Assembly (NCBI RefSeq): GCF_037072025.1
Contig: NZ_JAXHDD010000020.1
Coordinates: 1-64,000, forward strand
Origin: Pseudogracilibacillus sp037072025
GTDB lineage: Bacteria; Bacillota; Bacilli; Bacillales; Amphibacillaceae
Length of the DNA stretch: 64,000 nt
Direction of reading: 5' to 3'
A program made the position numbers and the translations under genes. A model generated the notes under the pieces. It was not told the DNA's origin. It ran no database searches and was given only the letters and a program-made list of their open reading frames with translations. This document shows, one piece after another, positions 17,995-26,981 of this stretch; position 1 is the first letter of the stretch; each line of letters begins with the position of its first letter.

Positions 17995-18177
17995 GAAAAC
18001 ACCTCCTATCATACTATATGCCTGTTTCATATAGAATGAACGGATAATATAGTGTAAAATCAAAATTCAATTAACTCACCACTCATGTTGAAATATCGGA
18101 TTTATCCTGTAGAATAATAGATATGACAAACCTAATTCATACAAACTTTGAAATCAATTTTCAAGGAGGAATTTCTG

Positions 18178-18729
18178 ATGGCGAAAAAAGTACTTATTTT
18201 AATTGGTGATGCAGTAGAATCGCTGGAGATTTATTATCCGTATTATCGTTGTTTAGAAGAAGGTATTGACGTAACAATTGCAGCTTCTGAAAAAAGAAAA
18301 ATCCACACTGTCGTTCATGATTTTACAGATTGGGAAACGTACACGGAGAAACCTGGTTATCTAATTGATTCCCACATTGCTTTTGCAGATGTAAATCCAG
18401 ATGATTATGATGGGTTAATAATCCCTGGCGGTCGTTCACCTGAACACATTCGTATGAATGAACATGTACCAAAAATCGTAAGTCACTTTTTTGAAGCAAA
18501 TAAACCAATTGCCTCTGTCTGTCATGGAAGTCTTGTTTTAACTATGGTTCCTGAACATATTAAAGGGCGTGAAATGACCGCTTATATCGCTTGCAAACCT
18601 GAAGTAGAGGCAGCTGGCAGCAAATATATTGATGAACTACTACATGAAGATGGAAATCTAGTTTCAGGACATGCATGGCCTGATCTTCCTGGTTTGATGA
18701 AAATGTTTCTTGAGCAGTTGAATAGATAG
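18178..18729 (+). CDS. DJ-1/PfpI family protein
   Basis: 183 residues, start at ATG behind AAGGAGG. Class I glutamine amidotransferase-like fold; the nucleophile cysteine is in IASVCHGSLVL at about residue 118, after the strand DGLIIPGGRSPEHIR. Family members include deglycases, chaperone-like and stress proteins. It stands alone on the plus strand with its own terminator. The exact reaction is not predictable. Confidence 0.85.
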   Translation: MAKKVLILIGDAVESLEIYYPYYRCLEEGIDVTIAASEKRKIHTVVHDFTDWETYTEKPGYLIDSHIAFADVNPDDYDGLIIPGGRSPEHIRMNEHVPKIVSHFFEANKPIASVCHGSLVLTMVPEHIKGREMTAYIACKPEVEAAGSKYIDELLHEDGNLVSGHAWPDLPGLMKMFLEQLNR

Positions 18730-18738
18730 AATTAGATG

Positions 18739-18768
18739 GAGAGCCGTGCTAAACAGCTCTCTTTTTTT
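18739..18768 (+). terminator. Terminator after PfpI gene
   Basis: GAGAGC/GCTCTC stem followed by seven T. Confidence 0.85.
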
Positions 18769-18810
18769 CTCCACAAAACAAAAGTACAGTAGCGGAACAC
18801 AATGTCATAT

Positions 18811-19418
18811 ACCACCTGTTCAACAGGTGGCTTGATTTAGCCCTATAAGAGCATGTTACTGGCAACGCCTTAAAGGCGTAGTTTCGCAAGCCTTTCTTTG
18901 CTAGATTATTTCAACTTATCCTCTATCATATCTGCATCATTTTTATTTTTTATATACTTCTTGATCACTTCTTCATTTCAACTGTATCAACATAATATCC
19001 TCTCACCCAAAAGTTTCGATTCCCTTTTCTTTTATATTCTGGGTGGCGGTCAAATATCATTAAAGCACTTTTCCCTTTCAAATATTTATAGAAAGATTTC
19101 CATAAAGATAGTCCATAAATGTCGATACACTTAATTTAGGTGGGATTTTAACACATAAATGTACATCATCTATAGATACACTTCCCTCCACTATTTCAAT
19201 TCCTTTATACTCACAAAGCTTTCTGATTATTATTTCTCGAACATCTTCCCTTAGTTTTCCATACATTGTTCTGCGTCTGTACTTAGGTATAAATACTATA
19301 TGATACATGCCATTTCACTTTGTATGTGATAAACTTGATTTATCCATTTGTGGATGTCCTCCTCTGCTTGACATTGGCTTGCGAAACCTTTGTCATTATA
19401 GCAAAGGAGGACTTTTTA
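18811..19418 (-). mobile_element. IS200/IS605-family relic
   Basis: About 0.6 kb. One end has the perfect hairpin CCACCTGTT/AACAGGTGG (18812-18830), the other a weaker CCTTTG/CAAAGG hairpin (about 19396-19415), the subterminal hairpins used by this family. Between them is a degraded single-strand transposase. No TnpB/IscB gene, so it was an IS200-type, tnpA-only element. The transposase is disabled, so it cannot move by itself. Confidence 0.8.
18906..19347 (-). pseudogene. Degraded IS200-type TnpA transposase
   Basis: Reading from ATG at 19347 gives MDKSSLSHTK, then TGA where the family has Trp, then NGMYHIVFIPKYRRRTMYG, a clear Y1-transposase start. After TFMDYLYGNLS an insertion shifts the frame; YLKGKSALMIFDRH continues at about 19090, and a further shift occurs near 18955 before VIKKYIKNKN-like sequence. 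The catalytic HUH motif, normally HxH before a MLV-like strand, reads DDVHLCV: its first histidine is Asp. At least one nonsense codon, two frame breaks and a lost catalytic residue. Confidence 0.85.
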
Positions 19419-19536
19419 TCATACGTAAAGGTACTACCGTTTCTGTTCCCTCACGCGAATCGTGGGGCTTGATCTGGAGTTATTATTGCCGTGTAATAAA
19501 CACTTTTAATTTAGGCTGTAATCCTTGTTGTACGAC

Positions 19537-19690
19537 ACGGATAAGAAGTTGAACTTCCTTTTACGGTTAAATCACCTTGCTTTACGGTTTAAATTTTAGT
19601 TTGTACGGATAAATTCCCGAGTTTCTATTACGATAAATCGCATTCTGTACGGACAAACCATCATTCTTCACGGAAATTGCGTAGACGGGA
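19537..19690 (+). repeat. Degenerate ~21-bp-period array (ACGGATAAA)
   Basis: ACGG or ACGA begins at 19537, 19563, 19584, 19605, 19630, 19649, 19670 and 19685; steps are 26, 21, 21, 25, 19, 21 and 15 bp. The better units read TTTACGG(A/T)TAAATC or GTACGGA(T/C)AAA. It covers the missing 3' part of the cyclophilin pseudogene. The segment 19419-19536 before it shows nothing recognisable. Confidence 0.55.
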
Positions 19691-20056
19691 TCGTCCATCC
19701 CTGATTCTTCCGAGTCCCCACTTTGGATCATGAACCCCGGAATCACTTGGTGAAAAATTAACCCGTCATAAAAACCGTCTTCCACTAAAATTATTTACCG
19801 TGTTATGAACAATATTTAGATACAACACAATCTGCACCTCTCTGCCACTTTCCATCGTCATAGTTACAATAAGGATGTCATCAGTTGCTGTTGTTTTTTC
19901 TTTGTTAACTCTTCTTCAGTCGCTTCTCTGTTGTCTGCTTCTTCTGTAGCTTGCTCGTTCCTTCATCAGCTGTATCATCCGACAGTGTGCCACCACCGCA
20001 AGCGACTAACTAGCCATAATGTATGAACTTATGAGCATGTATACATATCTATTCAT
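19582..20056 (-). pseudogene. Peptidyl-prolyl cis-trans isomerase lipoprotein remnant
   Basis: From ATG at 20056 (behind AGGAGG) a short signal-like start is followed, in another frame, by a lipobox-like LACGGGT and a Thr/Ser/Glu linker, then VTMESGREVQIVLYLN and EDGFYDGLIFHQVIPGFMI, the cyclophilin core (family: DGLIFHRVIPGFMIQGGDP). A stop (TAG), at least one frame break in the linker and loss of the C-terminal third make it dead. After about GMDDPVYAISV the sequence departs from the family and runs into the 21-bp array. Confidence 0.8.
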
Positions 20057-20227
20057 TTTGTTTGCCTCCTAAAGTGCTATTTTTCTAAAACATTTTAACT
20101 TTTTTAGGGAAAAGAATGCGAAAGAAAACATGAAAAAAAGACAGTGTCAAAAGTCTATACATCATTGGTATTACAAGATGTATAAGTGACTAGATTACAT
20201 AAAACAAGTAAACCCACAAGGTAGATC

Positions 20228-21424
20228 TTAATTTCGTTTCCAAAAAAGTAAAATTAATGCAGAAATAAACGTGATGAGTGCTATATATAAAAATACGTCT
20301 TTTAAACCTGCTTGTTCAGCGACAACTCCAGCTACAATTGGTCCTATCAATATACCAAGAGCATAAAAAGACTGATAATATCCCATGGCAGACATTTTTA
20401 AATCGTTCGGGCTTATTTTGACTACTTCACTTAATAACAATGGAAAAATGAAGCCAAGTGCAAGACCCAATCCGGCATGGTATAAACTAATTGATAGGAG
20501 CGAGTTTGCAAATGGGATACAAATTAAAAACAGTGCAGTAAAAATAAAACTTACCACCAATACCATACGATTATATTTCGGGTCTAAATTAAATACCATT
20601 AATCCTAAAGATATTAACGCATGAGGGATAAAAAAAGCACACATTAACCAAACAAAATTATGTTCACTGATTCCGATCGATACAGCCATAAGAGGGCTAA
20701 ACCCAAAAATAGTAATGAATAATACGGCATGGGCAATAAGGGACAAAAAGGTAACCATTTTTAAACCAGAAATAGAATTTGTACTTTTTAGATACTCTTT
20801 TACATTTAACTCTGTCTTATCTTGATTTTTCACGTCAACTTCTTTGATATTCCAAGCAAAATAAATTCCTAATAAAGAGGTAATTGCCCCTAACCAAAAC
20901 GGAAAATTCCACCCAAATAAATGAATAAGAAACCCACTGACAGCCATACAGATTAACTGTGTAGTTACTGTATTAAACTGCATTGTTCCCATTGCTTTTG
21001 CGGCTTTATCTGGAGTAAAATAATAAGAATATAGCACGGTCGCCATAACCCACATAGAAGCTGTAATACCAGCTAACAATCTGGCGAATAATACAAGTAA
21101 AAAAGCTTCAAAATAAATAAGAATGAAGCAGCTCAAAAATGCACAAATAAATCCACCAATTAGTAAATGCTTCCGAATTTTATGTAAAACATCTGATAAA
21201 ATTCCTAAAGGAAGACGGAATACAATTTGAGTAACTCCATAAGCCCCTAGTATAATCCCAATTGCAGAGTAAGAAAACCCAATATTTTCTAAATACACAC
21301 CAAATAATGGAACATAAATATAAATGGAAAACCAAAAACAAAATACCGCAAGATTAAAATTAATATGAGATTTTAAGGAAATTTGCCTGCTATATGTTAG
21401 TGAAATTTGTGCGATAAGTAACAC
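20228..21424 (-). CDS. MFS drug/metabolite transporter
   Basis: 398 residues, about 12 membrane spans. Motif A-like GVTQIVFRLPLGILSDVLHKIRKH between spans 2 and 3 marks the major facilitator superfamily; the overall pattern fits the drug:H+ antiporter group, but the substrate cannot be read. The start is uncertain: GTG at 21424 overlaps its only purine-rich leader (GGGGGTG). Intact, between two pseudogenes. The 171-bp gap before it (20057-20227) is empty. Confidence 0.8.
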   Translation of the reverse strand: MLLIAQISLTYSRQISLKSHINFNLAVFCFWFSIYIYVPLFGVYLENIGFSYSAIGIILGAYGVTQIVFRLPLGILSDVLHKIRKHLLIGGFICAFLSCFILIYFEAFLLVLFARLLAGITASMWVMATVLYSYYFTPDKAAKAMGTMQFNTVTTQLICMAVSGFLIHLFGWNFPFWLGAITSLLGIYFAWNIKEVDVKNQDKTELNVKEYLKSTNSISGLKMVTFLSLIAHAVLFITIFGFSPLMAVSIGISEHNFVWLMCAFFIPHALISLGLMVFNLDPKYNRMVLVVSFIFTALFLICIPFANSLLSISLYHAGLGLALGFIFPLLLSEVVKISPNDLKMSAMGYYQSFYALGILIGPIVAGVVAEQAGLKDVFLYIALITFISALILLFWKRN

Positions 21425-21455
21425 CCCCGATTAAACATACTTTTTAATAGAGAAA

Positions 21456-21476
21456 GGCGTAAGAAGATCCTACGCC
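21456..21476 (-). terminator. Terminator of the former aldolase gene
   Basis: GGCGTA/TACGCC hairpin followed on the minus strand by TTTCTCTATT, just past the stop of the aldolase pseudogene; probably now ends the operon that starts at 26879. Confidence 0.7.
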
Positions 21477-21477
21477 A

Positions 21478-22507
21478 TTATGCCTTGTGTGTAAAACCAA
21501 ACTCAACCATTTTGCCATTAACTGTTTCTTTGATTGCATCTCGACCCGGTCCCATATTTTTAGGTGGGTCGTACCCTTCTGTATCTTCTGCCAATACTTC
21601 TCTAATTTTCCTCGTTTAAACAATTTGATTCTCAGTATTCACGTTTATTCTTGCACTTCCAATGAAAACCGCCCATTGAATATTTTTTAACGGTATTCCT
21701 GTCCCGCCATGCAGTATAAGGAGAAGCCCTGTTAATTTCTGTACTTCTTCCATACGATCAAAGCCTAAGTTTGGCTCTCCTTTGTAAGACCCACGCACTG
21801 AACCTAATGAAGGTACCATACAACCTAAGTTCCCGGAATTTATAACGAGTTCAATTTGAAAATGCTGTAATATCAAGGTCTCATCGTAAATTTGTTCATG
21901 AATCCACCGTTATACTTTAAACATTTGTAACAATGGAACTTTCCAGTATTTACGCGGGGTTTCGAAGTTTATCGTTACACAATCCGGGAATCCAGGATAC
22001 AAGCGACATTTGTTTCTCTAACTATTAGGTCACATTCAGACGGGATGGCAACAATCAGATCAACTTCTTGCCCACCAATTAGACCAAGTTCCGCTTCTAC
22101 GAAAATACCGTGAATATGCGCGAATATGCGCTAGTTCCACAACTTTTTTCGTTAATGCAATATTATCATCAAGTGGTAGATGGGAACCATCGATCATCAC
22201 CGAAATAAAACCTGCATGAATAGCTTCTGCGCATTTTTCATAACTTGAGCTATGATCCAAATGTATCGCAACCGGAACCGTTGTTTTATACTCTTCTATT
22301 AGTGCTTTTACCATCGATCCTACGACTTTAATATCACCCATATATCTTCCGGCATCTTCTGAAACACCAAAATGACAGGTGCTTTTTCTTCATCTACAGC
22401 TCGCAGGATTGCTTGTGCGTACCCTAAATTATTTACATTAGACTGTAAGCAGCATACTTATTATCTCAGACCTTATTTAACATTTCCCTCATCGAAACTA
22501 AAGGCAT
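21478..22507 (-). pseudogene. Class II fructose-bisphosphate aldolase remnant (Fba/IolJ type)
   Basis: All parts of a class II aldolase can be found in order across several frames: MPLVSMREMLNKV, NNLGYAQAILRAVDEEKAPVI, VPVAIHLDHSSSYEKC (metal-binding HLDH), SVMIDGSHLPLDDN, LGSVRGSYKGEPNLGF, LLILHGGTGIP, INVNTENQI and the end EGYDPPKNMGPGRDAIKET. There are stops after MLNKV and before VLAEDTEGYD, and several frame breaks. Start ATG at 22507 follows AAGGAG. It was the last gene of the transketolase/dehydrogenase operon. The family cleaves fructose-1,6-bisphosphate or, as IolJ, 2-deoxy-5-keto-gluconate-6-phosphate; which of the two is not decidable. Confidence 0.85.
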
Positions 22508-22535
22508 GTAACACTCCTTTGTTTTAAACGTAGAA

Positions 22536-23603
22536 TTAGTTTAATTTTATTAATTGAATGATTCGATCTCCAACCTCATTTGTTTTGGCTATTCCACCAA
22601 GATCTGGAGTTAGTACAGTCCCCTCAACCATTATTTCTTCAATCGTATCCAATATTTTCTTGCCAAGATCTTCACGCCCGAAAAAGTCAAACATCTGACT
22701 GACAGACCATATCGCTGCAAGTGGATTTGCAATTCCTTTTCCAGCAATATCAGGAGCTGAACCATGTACCGGTTCAAACATGGATGGAAATGTTCGTTCA
22801 GGATTAATATTAGCTCCAGCTGCAAGTCCCATACCACCCGCAAGAGCAGCTCCGACATCTGTTAAAATATCTCCGAATAAATTGGAGGTAACGACCACTT
22901 CAAATCTTCCCGGATCTATAATCATATGCATAGCTGCGGCATCAACTAGATAAGAATATGTTTCAACCTCTGGGTATTCTTTGCCAACCTCTTCAAAAAC
23001 TTCATCCCAAAAAACCATGGAATAATTTAACGCATTTGCTTTACTTACGCTCGTTAATGTTTTATTTTCTTGCTTTGCAATTTCAAATGCATGGCGGATA
23101 ATTCTTTCTGTACCTTTACGGGAAAATATTCCGGTTTGAAGAACCACTTCTTCTGGTTTTCCTTTAAATAACCATTCACCCGCACCTGCATATTCACCTT
23201 CACTATTTTCCCGAATAAAAAGCATATCAATATTTTCACTCGTACCATGGCCAATAGGACATTTTGCTCCGCCCAATAGTTTAATAGGGCGTAAATTTAC
23301 ATATTGATCAAATTGCTTACGAATGATTAATAGTAAATCCCATAATGAAATATGGTCAGGGACACCAGGGTAACCGACTGCTCCTAAATAAATAGCATCA
23401 AATGATCTTAGTTGTTCTATTCCATCATCAGCCATCATTTTTCCATGCTCTAAATAATACTCACAGCCCCAAGGAAACGATGTAAATTCAAAAGCGATGT
23501 TACCATCTAACTCCGCAACCTTCCGCATTACTTTTATACCTTCATTTACAACTTCTGGTCCTATTCCATCTCCCGGAATAACTGCAATTCGTTTTGTGAC
23601 CAT
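22536..23603 (-). CDS. Tartrate/D-malate-type dehydrogenase
   Basis: 355 residues from the ATG of MVTKRIAVIPGDG, behind AGGGTGG. Member of the isocitrate/isopropylmalate dehydrogenase family: NAD-binding start, LGAVGYPGVPDHISLW, ENSEGEYAGAG, the metal-binding DAAAMHMIIDPGRFEVVVTSN and FEPVHGSAPDIAGKG. Closest by motif to tartrate dehydrogenase and decarboxylating D-malate dehydrogenase. Such enzymes oxidise 2-hydroxy acids with a neighbouring carboxylate. It follows the aldehyde dehydrogenase by 34 bp, so the pair may oxidise an aldehyde to an acid and then decarboxylate it; this is inference. Confidence 0.85.
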   Translation of the reverse strand: MVTKRIAVIPGDGIGPEVVNEGIKVMRKVAELDGNIAFEFTSFPWGCEYYLEHGKMMADDGIEQLRSFDAIYLGAVGYPGVPDHISLWDLLLIIRKQFDQYVNLRPIKLLGGAKCPIGHGTSENIDMLFIRENSEGEYAGAGEWLFKGKPEEVVLQTGIFSRKGTERIIRHAFEIAKQENKTLTSVSKANALNYSMVFWDEVFEEVGKEYPEVETYSYLVDAAAMHMIIDPGRFEVVVTSNLFGDILTDVGAALAGGMGLAAGANINPERTFPSMFEPVHGSAPDIAGKGIANPLAAIWSVSQMFDFFGREDLGKKILDTIEEIMVEGTVLTPDLGGIAKTNEVGDRIIQLIKLN

Positions 23604-23637
23604 TTCGTACCACCCTTTTTTCAATCATTCTACTTTA

Positions 23638-25065
23638 CTACTCTTCTAAATTAACCACAACGGTAATCGTTTCTACTAATTCTTGAATTGCATAGGCAGG
23701 TCCTTCTTTCCCATTTCCACTTTCTTTTACACCACCATATGGCATTTGATCTGTTCGGTAGCAACAAGTGTCATTAATAACGACCCCACCTACCTCAAGT
23801 AAATATGGAATCTGGTAGGAAAGATTAATGTCAGAAGTATAAATACCAGCTTGCAAACCATATTTAGAGTCATTTACAAGATTAATAGCTTCTTCCAAAG
23901 TGCTGTAAAATGTCACAGAAACAACTGGAGCAAATAACTCTTCATCTAAAACTTTCATGCCTTTCTTCACATTTGTTAGAACGGTCGGCTGGAAAATGTT
24001 TTTTGTCCGAATTCCACCTATTAAGACAATCGCTCCATCTGCCTTTGCTTCTTCTACCCATTGTTCGACTCTTTCCGCCTCTTTTTCATTAATCATTGGA
24101 CCAACGTTCGTTTTCGGATTTAATGGATCGCCAACTTTTAATTGATCAACTTTTTCTAAAAATTTATCCATAAACTCATTTTTTATATCTTCATGAACGA
24201 ATATTCGTTGTACAGAAATACAAATTTGACCAGCATGAGCAAAAGCCATTTTTGCTAACTTTTCAGCTGCTTTATCAATATCGGCATCATGGTGGACAAT
24301 GGTCGCAGAATTAGAACCTAATTCAAGCGTGGCTTTACGCAAACCAATTGTTTTTTGAATATGTTTTCCAACTGCTGGGGAACCAGTGAACGTATAATGT
24401 GCAATTCGCTCATCATTTAAAAGTTGTTCACCAACCGTACGGCCTCCCCCAATAAGACATTGAACGAATCCTTTTGGCACTCCTGCTTCTTCGAGTAATT
24501 CACATAAACGAATAGCAAGACTAGGTGTTTCAGAAGCAGGTTTAATAATGACTGGATTTCCAGCAGCAAGTGCCGGAGCAACTTTATGCACAACCAAATT
24601 CAACGGAAAATTAAATGGTGTAATCGCCGCCACAACTCCTACTGGTTTCTTAATCGTGTAGAGAAAACGGCCCTCAGTATTATAGTTTGGAATAATTTCA
24701 CCGACTAGTTTCTTTGTCTCATCAGCAGCAATTTGAAAAGTAGAAGCCGACCGGCTGACTTCTACTAACGCATCAGTAATCGGCTTTCCACCTTCTTTGG
24801 CGATAATTTCTGCATATTCTTTTTTACGCTCATTCAGTAAGGAAGCAACTTTCATTAATACATTGTATCTTGCTTCGGGAGAGAAAGTAGTATTCTTATG
24901 TGCATCAACAGCTGCTTCCACAGCTTTATTTACTAACTTCTCATCTGCCACACATGTAACTGCATATAACTCACTTGTATATTTATTAAACACTTTCTGT
25001 TTTTCTTCAGTTTCTATCCATTCACCGTCAATAAATAATTTTTCTTTTTTTACATCCGTGATCAT
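23638..25065 (-). CDS. NAD(P)-dependent aldehyde dehydrogenase
   Basis: 475 residues, standard length. Catalytic Cys in GQICISVQR at about 287 and the general base Glu in LELGSNS at about 252; cofactor motif TFTGSPAVG near 232 and NFPLN near 154. The CISVQR and LELGSN versions are typical of lactaldehyde, glyceraldehyde-3-phosphate (non-phosphorylating) and related small-aldehyde enzymes. It is not the CoA-acylating methylmalonate-semialdehyde dehydrogenase IolA. Between the transketolase pair and the tartrate-type dehydrogenase, so the substrate may be the aldehyde released by transketolase. Confidence 0.9.
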   Translation of the reverse strand: MITDVKKEKLFIDGEWIETEEKQKVFNKYTSELYAVTCVADEKLVNKAVEAAVDAHKNTTFSPEARYNVLMKVASLLNERKKEYAEIIAKEGGKPITDALVEVSRSASTFQIAADETKKLVGEIIPNYNTEGRFLYTIKKPVGVVAAITPFNFPLNLVVHKVAPALAAGNPVIIKPASETPSLAIRLCELLEEAGVPKGFVQCLIGGGRTVGEQLLNDERIAHYTFTGSPAVGKHIQKTIGLRKATLELGSNSATIVHHDADIDKAAEKLAKMAFAHAGQICISVQRIFVHEDIKNEFMDKFLEKVDQLKVGDPLNPKTNVGPMINEKEAERVEQWVEEAKADGAIVLIGGIRTKNIFQPTVLTNVKKGMKVLDEELFAPVVSVTFYSTLEEAINLVNDSKYGLQAGIYTSDINLSYQIPYLLEVGGVVINDTCCYRTDQMPYGGVKESGNGKEGPAYAIQELVETITVVVNLEE

Positions 25066-25086
25066 ACAAAAACTTCCTTTCGTGTA

Positions 25087-26040
25087 CTATTTTTTCCTTA
25101 AAGCTTCTTTAACAGTTGTAATAATATGTTTCGGGGCGATCTCAAATTTATCAAGTAATTCTTCGTTCGGTGCAGATTCTGAATTTCGATCTTTTACACC
25201 TACACGTAACATTGGAACTGGCTTTTCTTCTACTAAAACTTCTGCAACGGCACTACCGAGACCACCATAAATGCTATGTTCCTCAGTAGTTACAATAACG
25301 CCTGTTTTTTCAGCAGCTTGAACTATTGCCTCATTATCCAATGGCTTAATCGTTGGCATATGAAGTACAGCGATCGATAATCCTTCTTTTTCCAATGTCT
25401 CAGCAGCTTCAATAGCACGACTTGTTTGAGTTCCAGTTGAGATAATAGTTAGATCAGTTCCTTCTTTTAATGAGACTGCTTTTCCAATTTTGAAATCGTA
25501 ATCTTCATCAAAAATAACTGGATATGGATCACGAGCTAGACGTACATAAACAGGTCCATCATAGGTATGAGCAAATTCCATCATTTTTTTCACTTCCACA
25601 CTATCAGCTGGTGCTAGTACTGTCATATTAGCAAGAGAACGGAATATCGCAATATCTTCTAAAGCTTGGTGTGTTTTTCCAGTTAATCCCGTAAGTAAAC
25701 CACTATAAGCTCCAAACATCTTCACATTTAATCGCGGTTGAGCAATTTGCACTTGTATTTGATCGATTGCGCGCTTTGACATAAATGCTGCAAATGTAAC
25801 AGTCCACGGTTGTAAACCAGTAGTTGCAAGTCCAGAGCACACACTTAACATATTTTGTTCGGCAATACCCATTTGTAAAAATTTATCTGGATTTTTTAGC
25901 GCCACTCCGTCAATTTTTGTGGAATTGGCAAGATCACCATCCACCACATATACTTTTTCATCTTCTTTTGATAGTTCTAATAACGTTTCTCCGAAGACAT
26001 CTCTCATCGTTTCTTTTTTTTCTGACAATAAACTAACCAT
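25087..26040 (-). CDS. Transketolase, C-terminal subunit
   Basis: 317 residues. Carries the pyrimidine-binding domain of a split transketolase (DGDLANSTKIDG, FLQMGIAEQNM with the catalytic Glu, FAAFMSKRAIDQIQVQ) and the C-terminal domain (TIISTGTQT, TTEEHSIYGGLGSAV). Works with the product of the gene 2 bp upstream. Split transketolases outside the pentose-phosphate housekeeping enzyme are common in sugar-acid and apiose-type pathways, where they move a two-carbon ketol unit. ATG behind GGAGGG. Confidence 0.93.
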   Translation of the reverse strand: MVSLLSEKKETMRDVFGETLLELSKEDEKVYVVDGDLANSTKIDGVALKNPDKFLQMGIAEQNMLSVCSGLATTGLQPWTVTFAAFMSKRAIDQIQVQIAQPRLNVKMFGAYSGLLTGLTGKTHQALEDIAIFRSLANMTVLAPADSVEVKKMMEFAHTYDGPVYVRLARDPYPVIFDEDYDFKIGKAVSLKEGTDLTIISTGTQTSRAIEAAETLEKEGLSIAVLHMPTIKPLDNEAIVQAAEKTGVIVTTEEHSIYGGLGSAVAEVLVEEKPVPMLRVGVKDRNSESAPNEELLDKFEIAPKHIITTVKEALRKK

Positions 26041-26042
26041 TT

Positions 26043-26879
26043 TTATCCCTCCACACTTAATTCTGTTAATGCATCATGTAACTCTTCATCTGTTGGTACA
26101 CGAGAATGCCACAGGAATTCATTCTCCATAAAGCTTACGCCTTTACCTTTAACTGTATTGGCAATAATAATGGTCGGCTTCCCTTTAACTTCCTTTGCTA
26201 ATTTAAATGCCGCTTCTATTTCATTGAAGTTGTGTCCATCGATTGTGATAACATTCCATCCAAATGCTTCCCATCTTGTTTGAGGTTCATTGACTGGGAT
26301 TTTCCGATTCCCTTCTTCTGCATTCCATCCAAATTGTTGGAGTTTATTATAATCTAGAATAACGACTAAATTATCTAGTTTATATTTTGGAGCTATGTCT
26401 GCCGCTTCCCAAACTTGCCCCTCTTGTGACTCACCATCACCAATAATGCAATACGTACGGAAATATTTCTTTTGTAATTTAGCTCCTAGAGCGATTCCAA
26501 CTGCTGCGGAAATTCCTTGCCCTAATGAGCCCGTTGACATATCAAGCCCTGGTAAAGTATTCATATCCGGGTGAGCTTGAAGTCGAGAATTTAGAGCATC
26601 AAACGTCTTTAATTCTTCAACCGGCATAAAACCTCTCAATGCCAAAACAGAGTATAATCCAATTGCTGAGTGTCCTTTTGAGAGAACAAAGCGATCACGA
26701 TCTTCCCCTCTAGGATTTGATGGATCGATATTCATTTCTTTAAAATATAAATAAATTAAGAGATCGATAGCCGACATCGGTCCACCAACATGACCTGCAC
26801 CTGCATAGTGAACTGTTTCAATAATTTGACGTCTTGCTTGGGTTGCCTTTTTTGTTAACTCTTCTGTTGATAAAGTCAT
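26043..26879 (-). CDS. Transketolase, N-terminal subunit
   Basis: 278 residues: the thiamine-diphosphate-binding half. Seen: HYAGAGHVGGPMSAIDLL, LSKGHSAIGLYSVLAL, LPGLDMSTGSLGQG and the ThDP/Mg motif GDGESQEGQVWEAADIAPKYKLDN (positions about 148-171). First gene of a four-gene operon plus an aldolase pseudogene. Its promoter region contains the operator palindrome at 26919-26930, tying it to the large inositol-type cluster upstream. Confidence 0.94.
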   Translation of the reverse strand: MTLSTEELTKKATQARRQIIETVHYAGAGHVGGPMSAIDLLIYLYFKEMNIDPSNPRGEDRDRFVLSKGHSAIGLYSVLALRGFMPVEELKTFDALNSRLQAHPDMNTLPGLDMSTGSLGQGISAAVGIALGAKLQKKYFRTYCIIGDGESQEGQVWEAADIAPKYKLDNLVVILDYNKLQQFGWNAEEGNRKIPVNEPQTRWEAFGWNVITIDGHNFNEIEAAFKLAKEVKGKPTIIIANTVKGKGVSFMENEFLWHSRVPTDEELHDALTELSVEG

Positions 26880-26918
26880 TTAAAATCCTCCTTAAAAATA
26901 TATTTAGTAAAATTTTGG

Positions 26919-26930
26919 TTAAGCGCTTTA
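26919..26930 (-). promoter_or_regulatory. LacI-type operator 1 (TTAAGCGCTTTA)
   Basis: Palindrome with the GCGC centre typical of LacI-family sites, 40 bp before the transketolase start and between two minus-strand units. One of five such sites in the window, each before a transcription unit of the island. Confidence 0.7.
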
Positions 26931-26981
26931 CTGAATTTTCAAATAGTAACAAGATAAACGAATTTATCTTGTATTATTAGA

